Part shown: in pieces, positions 23,592 through 33,213 of the stretch
Layout: the number at the start of each line of letters is the position of its first letter
Numbering within the stretch: position 1 is the first letter of the stretch
NCBI RefSeq assembly: GCF_002979415.1
Contig: NZ_PCOT01000001.1
Location: forward strand, 163,013-227,012
Origin: Microbacterium sp. MYb72
GTDB taxonomy: Bacteria; Actinomycetota; Actinomycetes; Actinomycetales; Microbacteriaceae
Direction of reading: 5' to 3'
Length of the DNA stretch: 64,000 nt
Notes under the pieces: generated by a model
Database searches by the model: none
Seen by the model: the letters and a program-made list of their open reading frames with translations, nothing else
Told to the model about the DNA's origin: nothing
Translations under genes and position numbers: made by a program

Positions 23592-23597
23592 ACCTTA
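23592..23597 (-). promoter_or_regulatory. -10 element TAAGGT, leaderless promoter of the arg operon
   Basis: TANNNT hexamer six bases upstream of the argC ATG. Confidence 0.4.
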
Positions 23598-23714
23598 ACG
23601 GTGGGAGGGTCGGAGGCCTGAGCGGCGACACCGGCACTCGACCGCCGTGCGTGCACAGGCAGGAGCGCGGGGTCGCCTAGAGTCGGCGGCCGCCGCGGCG
23701 TCGGCGCACAGCGA

Positions 23715-23735
23715 TGACGCTCGGAGTGAGCGTCA
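23715..23735. terminator. Hairpin between the thiamin and arginine operons
   Basis: TGACGCTC-GGAGT-GAGCGTCA, perfect eight-base arms. It lies 72 bases after the end of the thi operon on the minus strand. No T-run follows, so it may be a weak terminator or an RNA end-protecting stem. The rest of the 221-base gap shows no gene. Confidence 0.45.
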
Positions 23736-23806
23736 GAGAAGCGGTGGCGGCCGAAGGCATGTCGCGACAGTAGCGCGAGCGCCGCGGCATCCGCAAATCC
23801 TGCGCG

Positions 23807-25945
23807 TCACATGCCCTGCGGGATCGGCGCGGCGAAGAAGGCGAGCTCGTGCGCGCTCGCGATCTCGAAGGCGCGGAGCATCCTCTCTCTGCGCGAGGGC
23901 GACGATGCCGCCGCGGCCCGCGACACGTACGCGATCGCCGTCTCCGTCGCGGCTTCGAAACCGGGGTCGGCGTAGGTTACGAGCCAGGACGCGTACGGAT
24001 GCCGTGGATCGCGGGCGTACTCCCCGAACTCCCCCGCGTGCAGACGCCGACCGAGGTCGGTGTAGAGCCAGAAGCAGGGCAGGATCGCCGCGATGAGCTC
24101 GGCATAGTCGCCCCCGAAGGCGACCGAGCGCAGGTGGTCGAGGTAGGCCGTCGTGGTCGGGGCGGGCGCGGCGGCGAATGTCTCCTGGCCGACGCCCGTC
24201 GCGGGGGTCAGCCAGGAGGCGTGCAGCTCGAGCTCTCCGACGATCGCCCCGTGTGCGGACTCCGCCCAGAACGCCTGCTCCGCCGACGACGGCGCCAGGC
24301 GGGACGCCTCCGCCAGCACTCTGGCGTACTCCCGCAGGTACAGCGCGTCCTGCGCGAGGTAGAACACGAAGGCATCGCGATCCAGCGTGCCGTCGGCGAG
24401 GGCACGGATGAGCGGGAGCTCGTCGATGCCGGAACGGATGTCGGAGATGCCCTCCCACCAGTCCGCGCGGACCTCACCGGGGGTGGGTCGGGTGTCGAGA
24501 CCACCGCGGGACCAGAGGCCTGCGAAGTGGTGCACCGGGCCGTGTCCGCGTCCGACACGGAGCTCATGGCTCTCACGCAGCGCCTCCCGCAGCCAGGTGC
24601 GCGCTCCGGCGACGGCATCCGCCGGGCTCTCCCCCCGCGCGAGCAGCGTAGCCAGCGCGGAGGACAGTGAGCAGCCGGTGCCGTGCGTGTGCGGGGTGTC
24701 GATGCGGGCGCCGGAGAACTCGCGCCGCACCCCGGCGCCGATCAGCGCGTCTGGGGTCTCCGCACCGGTGAGGTGCCCGCCCTTGACGAGCACCTGGGCG
24801 CCGATCTCGGCCGACAGCTCCTCCGCCGCGGCGAGTGCCTCCTCCCAACCTGTGATCCGACGGGAGGTGAGCACGGCGAGCTCGGTGAGATTGGGGGTGA
24901 CGACGTCGGCACGGCTCAGCAGTCCGCGCAGCGCGTGCTCGGCCGCCGCGTCGAGCAGGCGGTCCCCGCTGGTGGCGACCATGACGGGATCGATCACGAC
25001 GATCGGCGGGCGCACCCTGTCGAGCCAGTCAGCCACGGCGCCGATGACCTCCGCGTCGGCGAGCATGCCGATCTTCACGGCGTCCACGACGATGTCGGCG
25101 GAGATCGCGTCGAGCTGCGCGCGCAGGAACTCCGTCGGCGGCACGTGCACGGCGCTGACGCCCTGCGTGTTCTGCGCGGTGAGAGCGGTGAGGACGGCCA
25201 TGCCGTATCCCCCGTTCGCCGCGATCGACTTCAGGTCGGCCTGGATGCCCGCCCCTCCCGACGGGTCGCTGCCGGCGATGCTGAGCACACGCGGCACCCC
25301 CGCTGCACGCCAGCGGCGGAGGAATCCTCGCGCCGCCGCTGCCGGATCATCGGCGGCGCACAGGGCCGACACGACCGCGAGACCGGCGGCGCCCGCCTCG
25401 CGCAGCGCCTCGGCGTCGTCGATGCCGACGCCGCCGATCGCCACGCACGGCAGCGGAGAGGCCGCAGCCACCGCCGCGAAGCCCTCGATGCCGAGTGCAG
25501 GCGGATGGTCGGGCTTGGTGCTGGTCGGTCGGATGACGCCGACGCCGAGGTAGTCCACTGTGCCCTCCGGCAGCTCTCCGAGTGCGGCGAGGTGCTCAGT
25601 GCTGTTCGCGGTGAGACCGATCAGGGCGTCGGGGCCGAGTGCGGCACGGGCGCGCAGCACCGAGGAGTCCCCCTGTCCGAGGTGCACGCCGTCGACGCGG
25701 GCGCCCGCGGCACGAGCGGCGAGCGCGGCGTCGAGACGGTCGTTCACGACGAGGAGCGCTCGACCGTCGATCACCCGGGAGAGCTCGACGAGCTGCGCGG
25801 TCGTCTCGGCATCCGTCGCCCGCTTGTCGCGCAGCTGCACGAGGCGCACTCCCCCGTCGACGGCCATCCGCACGGTCTCCACGACACCGCGTTCTCCGCA
25901 CAGCCCCGGATCGGTGACGAGGTACAGAGAGAGGTCGGCGATCAC
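23807..25945 (-). CDS. ThiE-ThiD-TenA trifunctional thiamin protein
   Basis: 712 residues in one uninterrupted frame. Residues 1-215 are thiamin-phosphate synthase (Thi[32 protein letters not shown]). Residues 217-470 are HMP/HMP-phosphate kinase (Thi[37 protein letters not shown]). Residues 490-712 are TenA/thiaminase II ([13 protein letters not shown] with the catalytic Cys, [12 protein letters not shown] with the C-terminal Glu). It would phosphorylate the pyrimidine, join it to thiazole phosphate, and salvage pyrimidine from thiamin breakdown products. It overlaps thiM by four bases, downstream of a TPP riboswitch. Confidence 0.93.
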   Translation of the reverse strand: MIADLSLYLVTDPGLCGERGVVETVRMAVDGGVRLVQLRDKRATDAETTAQLVELSRVIDGRALLVVNDRLDAALAARAAGARVDGVHLGQGDSSVLRARAALGPDALIGLTANSTEHLAALGELPEGTVDYLGVGVIRPTSTKPDHPPALGIEGFAAVAAASPLPCVAIGGVGIDDAEALREAGAAGLAVVSALCAADDPAAAARGFLRRWRAAGVPRVLSIAGSDPSGGAGIQADLKSIAANGGYGMAVLTALTAQNTQGVSAVHVPPTEFLRAQLDAISADIVVDAVKIGMLADAEVIGAVADWLDRVRPPIVVIDPVMVATSGDRLLDAAAEHALRGLLSRADVVTPNLTELAVLTSRRITGWEEALAAAEELSAEIGAQVLVKGGHLTGAETPDALIGAGVRREFSGARIDTPHTHGTGCSLSSALATLLARGESPADAVAGARTWLREALRESHELRVGRGHGPVHHFAGLWSRGGLDTRPTPGEVRADWWEGISDIRSGIDELPLIRALADGTLDRDAFVFYLAQDALYLREYARVLAEASRLAPSSAEQAFWAESAHGAIVGELELHASWLTPATGVGQETFAAAPAPTTTAYLDHLRSVAFGGDYAELIAAILPCFWLYTDLGRRLHAGEFGEYARDPRHPYASWLVTYADPGFEAATETAIAYVSRAAAASSPSRRERMLRAFEIASAHELAFFAAPIPQGM

Positions 25946-26790
25946 AGCGCGCCGCCCTCGACGCGCGCCGCTCCGGCGAGATCGGCAGGATGCACGGCGG
26001 CGAGCGCATCGAGCAGTGCGACCGCGAAGCTGCCCGGGCCTGCGGATGCCGCAGCGGCGCGCTCGGCGGCGATCGTGTAGACGAGGCTGGCCGAGGCGAC
26101 CGCCGTGAGCGCATCGGCTCCCGTGGTCCGTGCGGCCCCGAGGAACGCAGCCATGACGGCGCCGAGAGCGCAGCCGCCTCCCGTGACCCTGGTGAGCAGC
26201 TCGTGTCCGTTCGCGAGCCGCAGCACGCGCTCCCCGTCGGTGATCAGGTCCACCGGACCCGACACCGCGACGATGCTGCCGAGGCGCGAGGAGAGCGCGA
26301 CCGCGGCGTCGGCGGCGGCATCCGTGGTGTCAGTGGCGTCGACCCCTCGACCGCCTGCGCTGAGTCCGGCCAGCGCCAGGATCTCCGAGGCGTTGCCGCG
26401 GATGGCCGTCGGGCGCAGCGCCACGAGCTCCTGCGCCAGCGCCGTGCGCACCGGGAGCGCGCCGATGGCGACGGGGTCGAGCACCCAGGGCGTGCCGGAT
26501 GCCGCGGCTCCGGCCGCCGCCTCCAGGCTCGCCGCCCGCTGCTCGGGGTTCGGCGTGCCGAGATTCACGAGCAGACCGGAGGCGATGCCGGCGAACATCC
26601 CGGCCTCGCCGACGATGTCGACCATCGCGGGGGCCGCGCCGACGGCGAGGAGCACGTTGGCTGTGAACCCGGTGACGACGGCGTTGGTGATGCAGTGCGT
26701 GAGAGGAGGCGCCTCTCGCAGCACCCCCAGCAGCGTGGCGGCCTCGGAGACGAGGTCGGAGGCGGATGCAGGACGCAGAAGATCGCTCAT
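25942..26790 (-). CDS. thiM: Hydroxyethylthiazole kinase
   Basis: 282 residues. Phosphorylates the salvaged thiazole 4-methyl-5-hydroxyethylthiazole. Seen: [46 protein letters not shown] and the anion-hole/catalytic [14 protein letters not shown]; the Cys in GGGCALG is the usual catalytic neighbour. First gene of the operon, with the next gene overlapping by four bases. Controlled by the TPP riboswitch ending 7 bases upstream. No thiC, thiG or thiO is in the window, so this locus serves salvage and condensation. Confidence 0.95.
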   Translation of the reverse strand: MSDLLRPASASDLVSEAATLLGVLREAPPLTHCITNAVVTGFTANVLLAVGAAPAMVDIVGEAGMFAGIASGLLVNLGTPNPEQRAASLEAAAGAAASGTPWVLDPVAIGALPVRTALAQELVALRPTAIRGNASEILALAGLSAGGRGVDATDTTDAAADAAVALSSRLGSIVAVSGPVDLITDGERVLRLANGHELLTRVTGGGCALGAVMAAFLGAARTTGADALTAVASASLVYTIAAERAAAASAGPGSFAVALLDALAAVHPADLAGAARVEGGAL

Positions 26791-26795
26791 GCGAC

Positions 26796-26872
26796 ATTCC
26801 CTTCGCTAGTGCTAACTAGATCAGGTTCGACGGGTCTGTTCTCAGCCGCGGATGCGGCACCCCGTGTCACTG
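26796..26872 (-). promoter_or_regulatory. TPP riboswitch (THI element)
   Basis: On the minus strand the conserved blocks appear in order: ACACGGGGTGCC, GCGGCTGAGAA, GACCCGTCGAACCTGATCT and GTTAGCACTAGCGAAGGGAA. These are the signature segments of the thiamin pyrophosphate aptamer. The last block (AAGGGA) lies 8 bases before the thiM ATG and must also serve as ribosome-binding site, so ligand binding should block translation directly. Confidence 0.95.
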
Positions 26873-26897
26873 CTCGCAGTCTAGCGAAGAGCGCGGA

Positions 26898-27863
26898 TCA
26901 CCCGAGCTCGGCGAGAAGCTCCAGCTCCTGGGTCCGGGTGAGCCCCGCGCGCCGCTCGCGGTCGACGCCGCGTGCTCGTTCGTCCGCGAGAACCGCGTCC
27001 ACGGTGTCCCCGAGCGGACGCAGGGTCCCGCCGTCGGAACGATAGGCGGCGTTCGAGCGCGTCATGAAACCGGTCATCTCCGCCGGCAGCCACAGCGGCA
27101 GCGAGCGCTCCCCCATCCAGTACTCGACGCCGTGCTCCACGAGCCATCCCTCGTCGGCGGACACCGTGTCGCCGTCGTGCCCCGCCACCGCGCGGAACAG
27201 TGCGAGCACCTCGCCGAGCGCATGCTCGTCGCCGATCGTGTTCACCGCACCGGTCGACGCCGTGGCGGCCACGTACGCCGCGAGATCATCGACGTCGATC
27301 ACCTGCGTCGTGCGCCCCTCCGTTGGCGGCAGCAGCACCGTCCCGTCGCCCGCGCGGTCGAACGCCGCGGCCCAGTATCCGAAGCGATCGCTGGGGTCGC
27401 CCGCGCCGACGATGAGTCCGGGTCGCACGATGAGCGCCCGGTCTGCGAGCGTGCGCACCGCGTCCTCCGCCGCGACCTTCTGCGGACCGTACTCGTACTC
27501 ATCCCCCGGTGCCGCGGCGATGTGCAGCGGAGCGGACTCGTCGGCGCCGACCGTGACGTCGTCGGAGTAGGCGGACATCGACGAGACGTACGTCCAGCGT
27601 GCGGCTCTGTCTCCGAGCGCCGCGACGGCGGCGACGACATGGTCGGCACGGGAGGAGATGTCGATCACACGGTCCCAGTCACGCACGGCCGCCTCCGCGT
27701 ACGCGTCGGGATCATCCCGGTCCGCCCGCACGAGAGCAGCCCCGCTCGGCGCCGTGCGTGCACCACGGGCGAGGCACGTGACCTCGACGCCGTCGTCGAT
27801 CAGCCGTCGCGCGATGCGACCGGAGAGCCAGCCGGTTCCGCCGAGGATCAGAGCAATCGTCAT
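26898..27863 (-). CDS. NAD-dependent epimerase/dehydratase-family protein
   Basis: 321 residues. The N-terminal Rossmann fold has LILGGTGWLSGRIARRL. A Ser/Tyr/Lys-type active site may be formed by YVSSMSAY and EYGPQKVAAED (YGPxK in place of YxxxK). It belongs to the extended short-chain dehydrogenase superfamily, in the reductase-like branch that includes mRNA-binding and atypical members. The substrate is unknown. It stands alone between the TPP riboswitch and the DUF402 gene. Confidence 0.8.
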   Translation of the reverse strand: MTIALILGGTGWLSGRIARRLIDDGVEVTCLARGARTAPSGAALVRADRDDPDAYAEAAVRDWDRVIDISSRADHVVAAVAALGDRAARWTYVSSMSAYSDDVTVGADESAPLHIAAAPGDEYEYGPQKVAAEDAVRTLADRALIVRPGLIVGAGDPSDRFGYWAAAFDRAGDGTVLLPPTEGRTTQVIDVDDLAAYVAATASTGAVNTIGDEHALGEVLALFRAVAGHDGDTVSADEGWLVEHGVEYWMGERSLPLWLPAEMTGFMTRSNAAYRSDGGTLRPLGDTVDAVLADERARGVDRERRAGLTRTQELELLAELG

Positions 27864-27945
27864 GCGTCCATGTCATCAGCATCCGCTTCCGCACGGAAGC
27901 CCGTTCCGCCCAGAGCAGAGCACCGACACCGCGGCGGAGCCGACC

Positions 27946-28662
27946 TCAAGGGCGCCGCAGCTCCTCCAGTCCGCGAAGCTCGGGGAGGGTCCACGTCGGG
28001 TCGGGGCGCCATGCGACCCACTCCGGGTCGAAGGGCCAGTCGCCGTCGTGGAAGGACTGGATCGCGGCATCCGCATGCCTCTCGATCTGCGCGGCCTGCT
28101 CGCGGGTGAGGCGACCCTGCACGATCGCCGCGGCGACCTCGTCTTCGTCCTTGAGATGAACCGTGCGGTCCGCCGCGATCCAGACGTCGAGGATGTGATC
28201 CGAGGAGTAGGTGTCGCGGTCGGTGCGCAGGTGGGCGTTCTCCAGGTTCACGTACCAGCCGTCGAAGCGCCAGTCGCCGTCATCCGCGTGCGTCCAGAAC
28301 AGGCACACCGACCAGGGTGCTCCGGCCGGAGCGATGCGCAGGCTGCCGCCGCCCCACCATGCCTCGACGATCCTCGTGCGGCCGTCGAGCCAGCGCCGCT
28401 CCAGCGGGATCGAGCGCACGCGCTCGCCCGTGACCGTGCCCTGGGCCTCCTGCAGCGTGCCGGAGGCGAGCCAGGCCACGAGACCGCGCTCATCGTCGCG
28501 CACGACGCGCATGGGGCTGATCGTCGAGGGATCTCCCGGCTGCCAGCCGGGCGCGCGGTAGTGCCAGTCGATCTGTTCTCCCGGTATGAGGAACGGACCG
28601 TCGCCGAGCGGACGGGCGCCCTCGGGAACGGCCGCCGGGGTGCTGTGCGGGAGGATGCTCAT
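27946..28662 (-). CDS. DUF402-domain protein
   Basis: 238 residues. The central region (SVCLFWTHADDGDWRFDGWYVNLENAHLRTD, then DHILDVWIAADRTVHLKDEDEV) matches DUF402, a domain found in nucleoside phosphatases and in RNA-decay-linked proteins; acidic residues such as those of LDVWIAAD and KDEDE would bind metal. The substrate here is unknown. TAGCGT stands six bases before the ATG, indicating a leaderless transcript. It lies 37 bases beyond the end of pheT on the same strand. Confidence 0.82.
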   Translation of the reverse strand: MSILPHSTPAAVPEGARPLGDGPFLIPGEQIDWHYRAPGWQPGDPSTISPMRVVRDDERGLVAWLASGTLQEAQGTVTGERVRSIPLERRWLDGRTRIVEAWWGGGSLRIAPAGAPWSVCLFWTHADDGDWRFDGWYVNLENAHLRTDRDTYSSDHILDVWIAADRTVHLKDEDEVAAAIVQGRLTREQAAQIERHADAAIQSFHDGDWPFDPEWVAWRPDPTWTLPELRGLEELRRP

Positions 28663-28668
28663 CCCGAC

Positions 28669-28674
28669 ACGCTA
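28669..28674 (-). promoter_or_regulatory. -10 element TAGCGT, leaderless promoter of the DUF402 gene
   Basis: TANNNT hexamer six bases upstream of the ATG at 28662. Confidence 0.4.
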
Positions 28675-28699
28675 CCCCGGCGCCGTGCCGGAACCTGGC

Positions 28700-31204
28700 T
28701 CAGTCGCGCAGCGCGGCGCCGAACCGCTCCGCCGCGACCGCGACCCCGGCGAGCTTGGCCTCCGTGGCCTCCGCCGCGGTCAGCGTGCGGTCGTCGGCGC
28801 GGAAGCGCAGTGCGAACGTGAGGCTCTTGGACCCCTCGGGAACGCCCTCGCCGCGGTAGTCGTCGACCAGTCGCAGGGACTCGAGCATGGGCCCCGCCCC
28901 CTCGATGAGAGCGGCACGGACGTCCCCAGCGGGGACCTCCGCGGGCACCGTGAGCGACACGTCCTGCGTCGCCGCGGGGAAGGTCGACAGCGAGGCCGCG
29001 ACCGTCCCTCCCCCGGCGAGCGAGAGGATGCCGTCGAGATCGAGCTCGAGCACCGTCGCGCGACCGGGCAGATCGGCGTCCTCGGAGACCGCCGGGTGCA
29101 GCTCGCCGACGTAGCCGACCTCCGCATCCCCGATGCGGAGCGCACCGGCACGGCCGGGGTGGAGCGCGGCGCGCTGCGTCTGCACCACGTCGATCTCGAC
29201 GCCCGCCGCCGCGGCGATGACGCGCACGGCGTCGAGGGCCTCGGAGAGACCGGCCGCCTCGGCCGCTCGGCCCGGCTGGCGCGCCGACACGTTGCCCGTG
29301 AACAGCGCCGCGACGTGACGGTGCTGCGGCGGGATCGACGCGTTCAGCTCTGCGAGCGTCTCGTCCGACGGACGCACGCCGAGCGGCGGCACCTCGTCGG
29401 TGCCGTAGACGACGCCGGGTTCGGGCAGGAAGACGACGCCGGTCTCGAAGATCGCGAGGTCAGTGAAGCCGCGCGAGATGTTGCGATGCGCGATCTGCAG
29501 GAGACCGGGGATCAGCGAGCGCCGCAGGTACGGCGTCTGGCCGTCGAGGGCGTTCGCCAGGCGGATGCTGGGCAGGTGCTCGCCCGCGGCGGAGCCGTGC
29601 AGATCGTTCTGCGCCTCGTTCGTGAACGGGAACGCGGACGTCTCGACGAGTCCTGCGGACGCGAGCGCGTTCGCGACCCGACGGCGACCCTGCTGGTGCG
29701 CGGTGAGTCCGCGGCCGGAGGGCGGCGTGGGCAGCACCGACGGGATGCGGTCGAGCCCGTGGATGCGCGCGACCTCCTCGGCCAGCGTCCACTTGTCCGT
29801 GAGGTCGGGACGCCAGGTGGGCGGGATGACCGTCCAGCCGGCGTCGGTCGCGGTGACCTCGGCGCCGATCGTCTCGAGCGCGCCCGAGATCTCGGCATCC
29901 GTGTAGTCCACGCCGATGAGCCCCTCGACGAAGCCCGTGGGCAGCTCGATGTCGCCGACGAAGACCTCGGCGAACAGCGCGCCGCCCTCCTCGGTGAGCG
30001 TGCCGCCGGCGAGCTCGACCATGAGGTCGGCGGCGCGACGGGCCGCGACGAACGGGATCAGCGGGTCGACGCCTCGCTCGAAGCGCTTGGAGGCCTCGCT
30101 GGGCAGCTTGTGACGACGTGCCGAGCGCGCGATCGTGACCGGGTCGAACGTCGCCGCCTCGATGAGGACGTTGCGCGTGGTCTCCGTCATCTCGGTCGTG
30201 CCGCCGCCCATGACCCCGGCGATGCCGATGGGGCCCGAGTCGTCGGTGATCAGCAGGTCAGAGGCGTCGAGCGTGCGCTCCTGGCCGTCGAGCGTCGTGA
30301 TCTTCTCGCCCGCGGAGGCGCGGCGCACGGTGATGCCGCCGCTCAGGGCGTCGAGGTCGTAGCCGTGGAGGGGCTGGCCGAGCTCGAGCATCACGTAGTT
30401 CGTGATGTCGATGAGCACGCCGAGGGAGCGCATGCCGGCGAGGGTCAGACGCGCGATCATCCAGGGCGGCGTCGGACGCGACGGGTCGACCCCGCGCACC
30501 ACGCGGGTGACGAACTCGCTCGCGCCGACGCGTCCGCGCACGGGGGCCTGGTCGTCGACGATCGCGGTGTGACCGGTGCCCGGCTGAAGCTCGGCGAAGT
30601 CGCGCTCGGCGGGGTCGCGGAACTCCGCCCCCGTCGCGTGCGAGTACTCGCGAGCCACTCCGCGGAGCGAGAAGGCGTAGCCGCGGTCGGGGGTGACGTT
30701 GATGTCGACGGCGACGTCGTCGAGGCCGAGGAGCGCGATCGCGTCGGCGCCGACGGGCGCATCGATGCCGAGGTCGGAGAGCACGACGATGCCGTTGTGC
30801 TCATCCCCCAGGCCGAGCTCGCGCGCCGACGCGATCATGCCGTCGGACACGTGTCCGTAGGTCTTGCGCGCCGCGATCGGGAACGGACCGGGCAGCACGG
30901 CACCGGGCAGGGTCACGACGACCTTGTCGCCGGCGACGAAGTTGTGCGCACCGCAGACGATCCCGCGGATGCCGCCGTTCGCCTCGCCCACGTCGACCTG
31001 GCACCAGTTGATCGTCTTGCCGTTCGACTGCGGCTCGCCCTCGAGCGAGACGACCTGTCCGACGACGACGGGACCGGTGATGTCGAAGCGGTGGACGTCC
31101 TCCTCCTCGAAGCCGACGCGCACCATCGCCGCGAGGACGTCCTCGGGCGTGGCATCCGCTGCCAGATCGACGTACTCACGCAGCCACGAAAGCGGGACGC
31201 GCAT
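28700..31204 (-). CDS. pheT: Phenylalanyl-tRNA synthetase beta subunit
   Basis: 834 residues, the usual size. Domain order: MRVPLSWLREYV N-terminus, EMAP/OB tRNA-binding domain (about 40-155, GKTINWCQVDVGE, IVCGAHNF), B3/B4 editing domain (about 220-375, INVTPDRGYAFSLRG), B5 domain (about 405-475), and C-terminal FDX-ACB anticodon-binding domain (about 740-834, FPAATQDVSLTV). Forms the alpha2-beta2 enzyme with PheS. Its ATG overlaps the pheS stop by one base. Confidence 0.97.
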   Translation of the reverse strand: MRVPLSWLREYVDLAADATPEDVLAAMVRVGFEEEDVHRFDITGPVVVGQVVSLEGEPQSNGKTINWCQVDVGEANGGIRGIVCGAHNFVAGDKVVVTLPGAVLPGPFPIAARKTYGHVSDGMIASARELGLGDEHNGIVVLSDLGIDAPVGADAIALLGLDDVAVDINVTPDRGYAFSLRGVAREYSHATGAEFRDPAERDFAELQPGTGHTAIVDDQAPVRGRVGASEFVTRVVRGVDPSRPTPPWMIARLTLAGMRSLGVLIDITNYVMLELGQPLHGYDLDALSGGITVRRASAGEKITTLDGQERTLDASDLLITDDSGPIGIAGVMGGGTTEMTETTRNVLIEAATFDPVTIARSARRHKLPSEASKRFERGVDPLIPFVAARRAADLMVELAGGTLTEEGGALFAEVFVGDIELPTGFVEGLIGVDYTDAEISGALETIGAEVTATDAGWTVIPPTWRPDLTDKWTLAEEVARIHGLDRIPSVLPTPPSGRGLTAHQQGRRRVANALASAGLVETSAFPFTNEAQNDLHGSAAGEHLPSIRLANALDGQTPYLRRSLIPGLLQIAHRNISRGFTDLAIFETGVVFLPEPGVVYGTDEVPPLGVRPSDETLAELNASIPPQHRHVAALFTGNVSARQPGRAAEAAGLSEALDAVRVIAAAAGVEIDVVQTQRAALHPGRAGALRIGDAEVGYVGELHPAVSEDADLPGRATVLELDLDGILSLAGGGTVAASLSTFPAATQDVSLTVPAEVPAGDVRAALIEGAGPMLESLRLVDDYRGEGVPEGSKSLTFALRFRADDRTLTAAEATEAKLAGVAVAAERFGAALRD

Positions 31205-32244
31205 CACACCACCATCCCGTACTGCTCGCTGAATCGGATATCGCCCTCTGCCATGTCGCGCATGTCCTGCACGTCGCTGCGGAACATGAGCCCGCGTTCG
31301 ACGCCCATGCCGAAGGCGAAGCCGCTGTAGACGTCGGGGTCGATGCCCGCCGCCCGGAGCACGTTCGGGTTGATCATGCCGCAGCCGCCCCACTCGATCC
31401 AGCGCGCGCCGCCCTTGAAGGTCGGGTGCCACAGGTCGAGCTCTGCGGAGGGCTCGGTGAAGGGGAAGAAGTTCGTGCGGAAGCGCGTCTTGGCCTCCGG
31501 TCCGAAGAGCTGACGCGCGACGTGGTCGAGCGTGCCCTTGAGGTGCGCCATCGAGATGCCCTTGTCGACGACGAGGCCCTCGAACTGGGTGAACACCGGC
31601 AGGTGCGTCGCGTCGAACTCGTCGGTCCGGTACACGCGGCCGGGGCAGAGCACGTAGATCGGCACCTCGCGGTCGAGCATGGACCGCACCTGCACGGGGC
31701 TCGTGTGGGTGCGCATGACGAGGTGACGCGAGGCCGGGTCGACGTAGAACGTGTCCTGCTCCTGGCGCGCCGGGTGGTCGACGTCGAAGTTCAGGGCGTC
31801 GAAGTTGAACCACTCGTGCTCGAGCTCGGGGCCTTCCGCGATCTCCCACCCCATGCCAACGAAGATGTCGGAGATCTGCTCGCTGAGCAGGGTGAGCGGA
31901 TGCCGGGCGCCGACGCGCGTGCGGGACGGCACGGCGGTGATGTCGACGCGCTCCGATTCGAGCCGAGCGGCGATCTCGGCCTCGGCGAGCTCAGCCTCCT
32001 TGGCGGCGAGCGCCTGGGTGACCTGGCCGCGGCCCTGGCCGACCAGCTTGCCGAACGCCGCCTTGTTCTCGGGGGCGACCTGCCGCATGGACGCGTTCAG
32101 GACCGCGAGCGGCGACCCCTCGGCGACGTGTGCGGCGCGGGCCGCCTTCAGCTCGGTGGTGTCGCGCGCCGCCCCGATGGCCTCGAGGGCTGCGGCGACG
32201 GCGGCTTCGACCGCTTCTGGGGTGATCTCTGGAGACTCAGACAC
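31204..32244 (-). CDS. pheS: Phenylalanyl-tRNA synthetase alpha subunit
   Basis: 346 residues, class II synthetase. Coiled-coil N-terminal domain (about 5-100), then catalytic core with motif 2 (GRVYRTDEFDATHLPVFTQFE) and motif 3 (GFAFGMGVERGLM). The GTG at 32244 is chosen because TAGACT lies eight bases upstream and the product begins MSESPEITPEAV; a longer frame from 32268 is possible. Coupled to pheT by a one-base overlap. Confidence 0.96.
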   Translation of the reverse strand: MSESPEITPEAVEAAVAAALEAIGAARDTTELKAARAAHVAEGSPLAVLNASMRQVAPENKAAFGKLVGQGRGQVTQALAAKEAELAEAEIAARLESERVDITAVPSRTRVGARHPLTLLSEQISDIFVGMGWEIAEGPELEHEWFNFDALNFDVDHPARQEQDTFYVDPASRHLVMRTHTSPVQVRSMLDREVPIYVLCPGRVYRTDEFDATHLPVFTQFEGLVVDKGISMAHLKGTLDHVARQLFGPEAKTRFRTNFFPFTEPSAELDLWHPTFKGGARWIEWGGCGMINPNVLRAAGIDPDVYSGFAFGMGVERGLMFRSDVQDMRDMAEGDIRFSEQYGMVV

Positions 32245-32252
32245 GAGAGTCG

Positions 32253-32258
32253 AGTCTA
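32253..32258 (-). promoter_or_regulatory. -10 element TAGACT, leaderless promoter of pheST
   Basis: TANNNT hexamer eight bases before the GTG start chosen for pheS. Confidence 0.35.
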
Positions 32259-32286
32259 CCGGGGGCACGGCACCGCGCCGTGCGGC

Positions 32287-33213
32287 TCACAGACCTTGGG
32301 CGCCGGAGTTGCTCCCGTCGTGCTTCCCGGCTCGGCTCTGCAGCGCGATCACCTCGGTCATCGTCGATTCGTCGTCTGCGGCCGCGTTGTGCGCGACCGC
32401 GGCCTGCTTCGGCGAGCGCTTGGCCCGACGCTGGAGCCGGTAGGCGATGTAGGAGAGCACGAGACAGACCGCCACGTACATCGAGCCGCCGACGATCGCC
32501 GCCGGGATCAGCGGGGAGTTGTAGGTCGGCTGGTTGCCGATCAGGTTGATCACGAAGAGCAGTTCCTGATACGTGATGATGAAGCCGAGCGCGGTGTCCT
32601 TCAGCGCGACGACGAGCTGGGCGATGATCACCGGCATCATGGCCCGCACCGCCTGCGGGATGAGGATGAGCCGCATCACGCCGGACTTGCGCAGACCGAT
32701 CGCGTAGCCGGCCTCCCGCTGCCCGCGAGGAAGGGACTCGATTCCGGCGCGCAGCACCTCAGCGAGGACCGAGCCGTTGTAGACGATCAGCGCGATCACG
32801 ACGGCGAAGTACGGAGGCATCTTCACGCCGATCACGGGGAGCCCGTAGTACAGCAGCATCATCAGCACCAGGACGGGCACCGCCCGCAGTACCTCGATGA
32901 TCCACCTGACCGGCTCCCGCACCCATGCGTGGTCGGACAGACGGCCGATGCCGAGGACGAACCCGAGGACGATCGACCCCACGCCGGCGACCGCGAAGGC
33001 GGCCAGCGTGCTCAACAGCCCCTCGCCGAAGCGGACCCAGACCGCGGAGTACGTGAAGATGTTCCACTTCGCCGCGGAGAACTGCCCGGTGGCGAAGAGA
33101 CGCCAGACGACCCAGCCGAGCACGGCGAGGACGACGAGGATCGTCAGGACTCCGATGAGCCGGTTGCGGACGACGGCACGAGGGCCGGGGACATCGAAAA
33201 GGACGGAACTCAT
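32287..33213 (-). CDS. gluD: Amino-acid ABC transporter permease, GluD-type
   Basis: 308 residues with an N-terminal helix (about 23-45) followed by a five-helix HAAT-type permease domain (about 70-280). The EAA loop for the ATPase is EVLRAGIESLPRGQREAGYAIGL and IPQAVRAMMPVI. A 45-residue polar C-terminal tail is unusual but not unique. Its ATG overlaps the stop of the first permease gene (ATGA). Order gluA-B-C-D as in Corynebacterium glutamate uptake. The substrate is inferred from that similarity of order. Confidence 0.88.
   Translation of the reverse strand: MSSVLFDVPGPRAVVRNRLIGVLTILVVLAVLGWVVWRLFATGQFSAAKWNIFTYSAVWVRFGEGLLSTLAAFAVAGVGSIVLGFVLGIGRLSDHAWVREPVRWIIEVLRAVPVLVLMMLLYYGLPVIGVKMPPYFAVVIALIVYNGSVLAEVLRAGIESLPRGQREAGYAIGLRKSGVMRLILIPQAVRAMMPVIIAQLVVALKDTALGFIITYQELLFVINLIGNQPTYNSPLIPAAIVGGSMYVAVCLVLSYIAYRLQRRAKRSPKQAAVAHNAAADDESTMTEVIALQSRAGKHDGSNSGAQGL

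Noticed and set aside
28586..31330. A 914-residue open frame opposite pheT
   Set aside because: Arg/Asp/Glu/His-rich composition typical of the antisense of a GC-rich gene; pheT is beyond doubt.
28700..31849. A 1049-residue open frame covering pheT plus 215 upstream residues
   Set aside because: The extension is an out-of-frame reading of pheS; the pheT start MRVPLSWLREYV overlaps the pheS stop.
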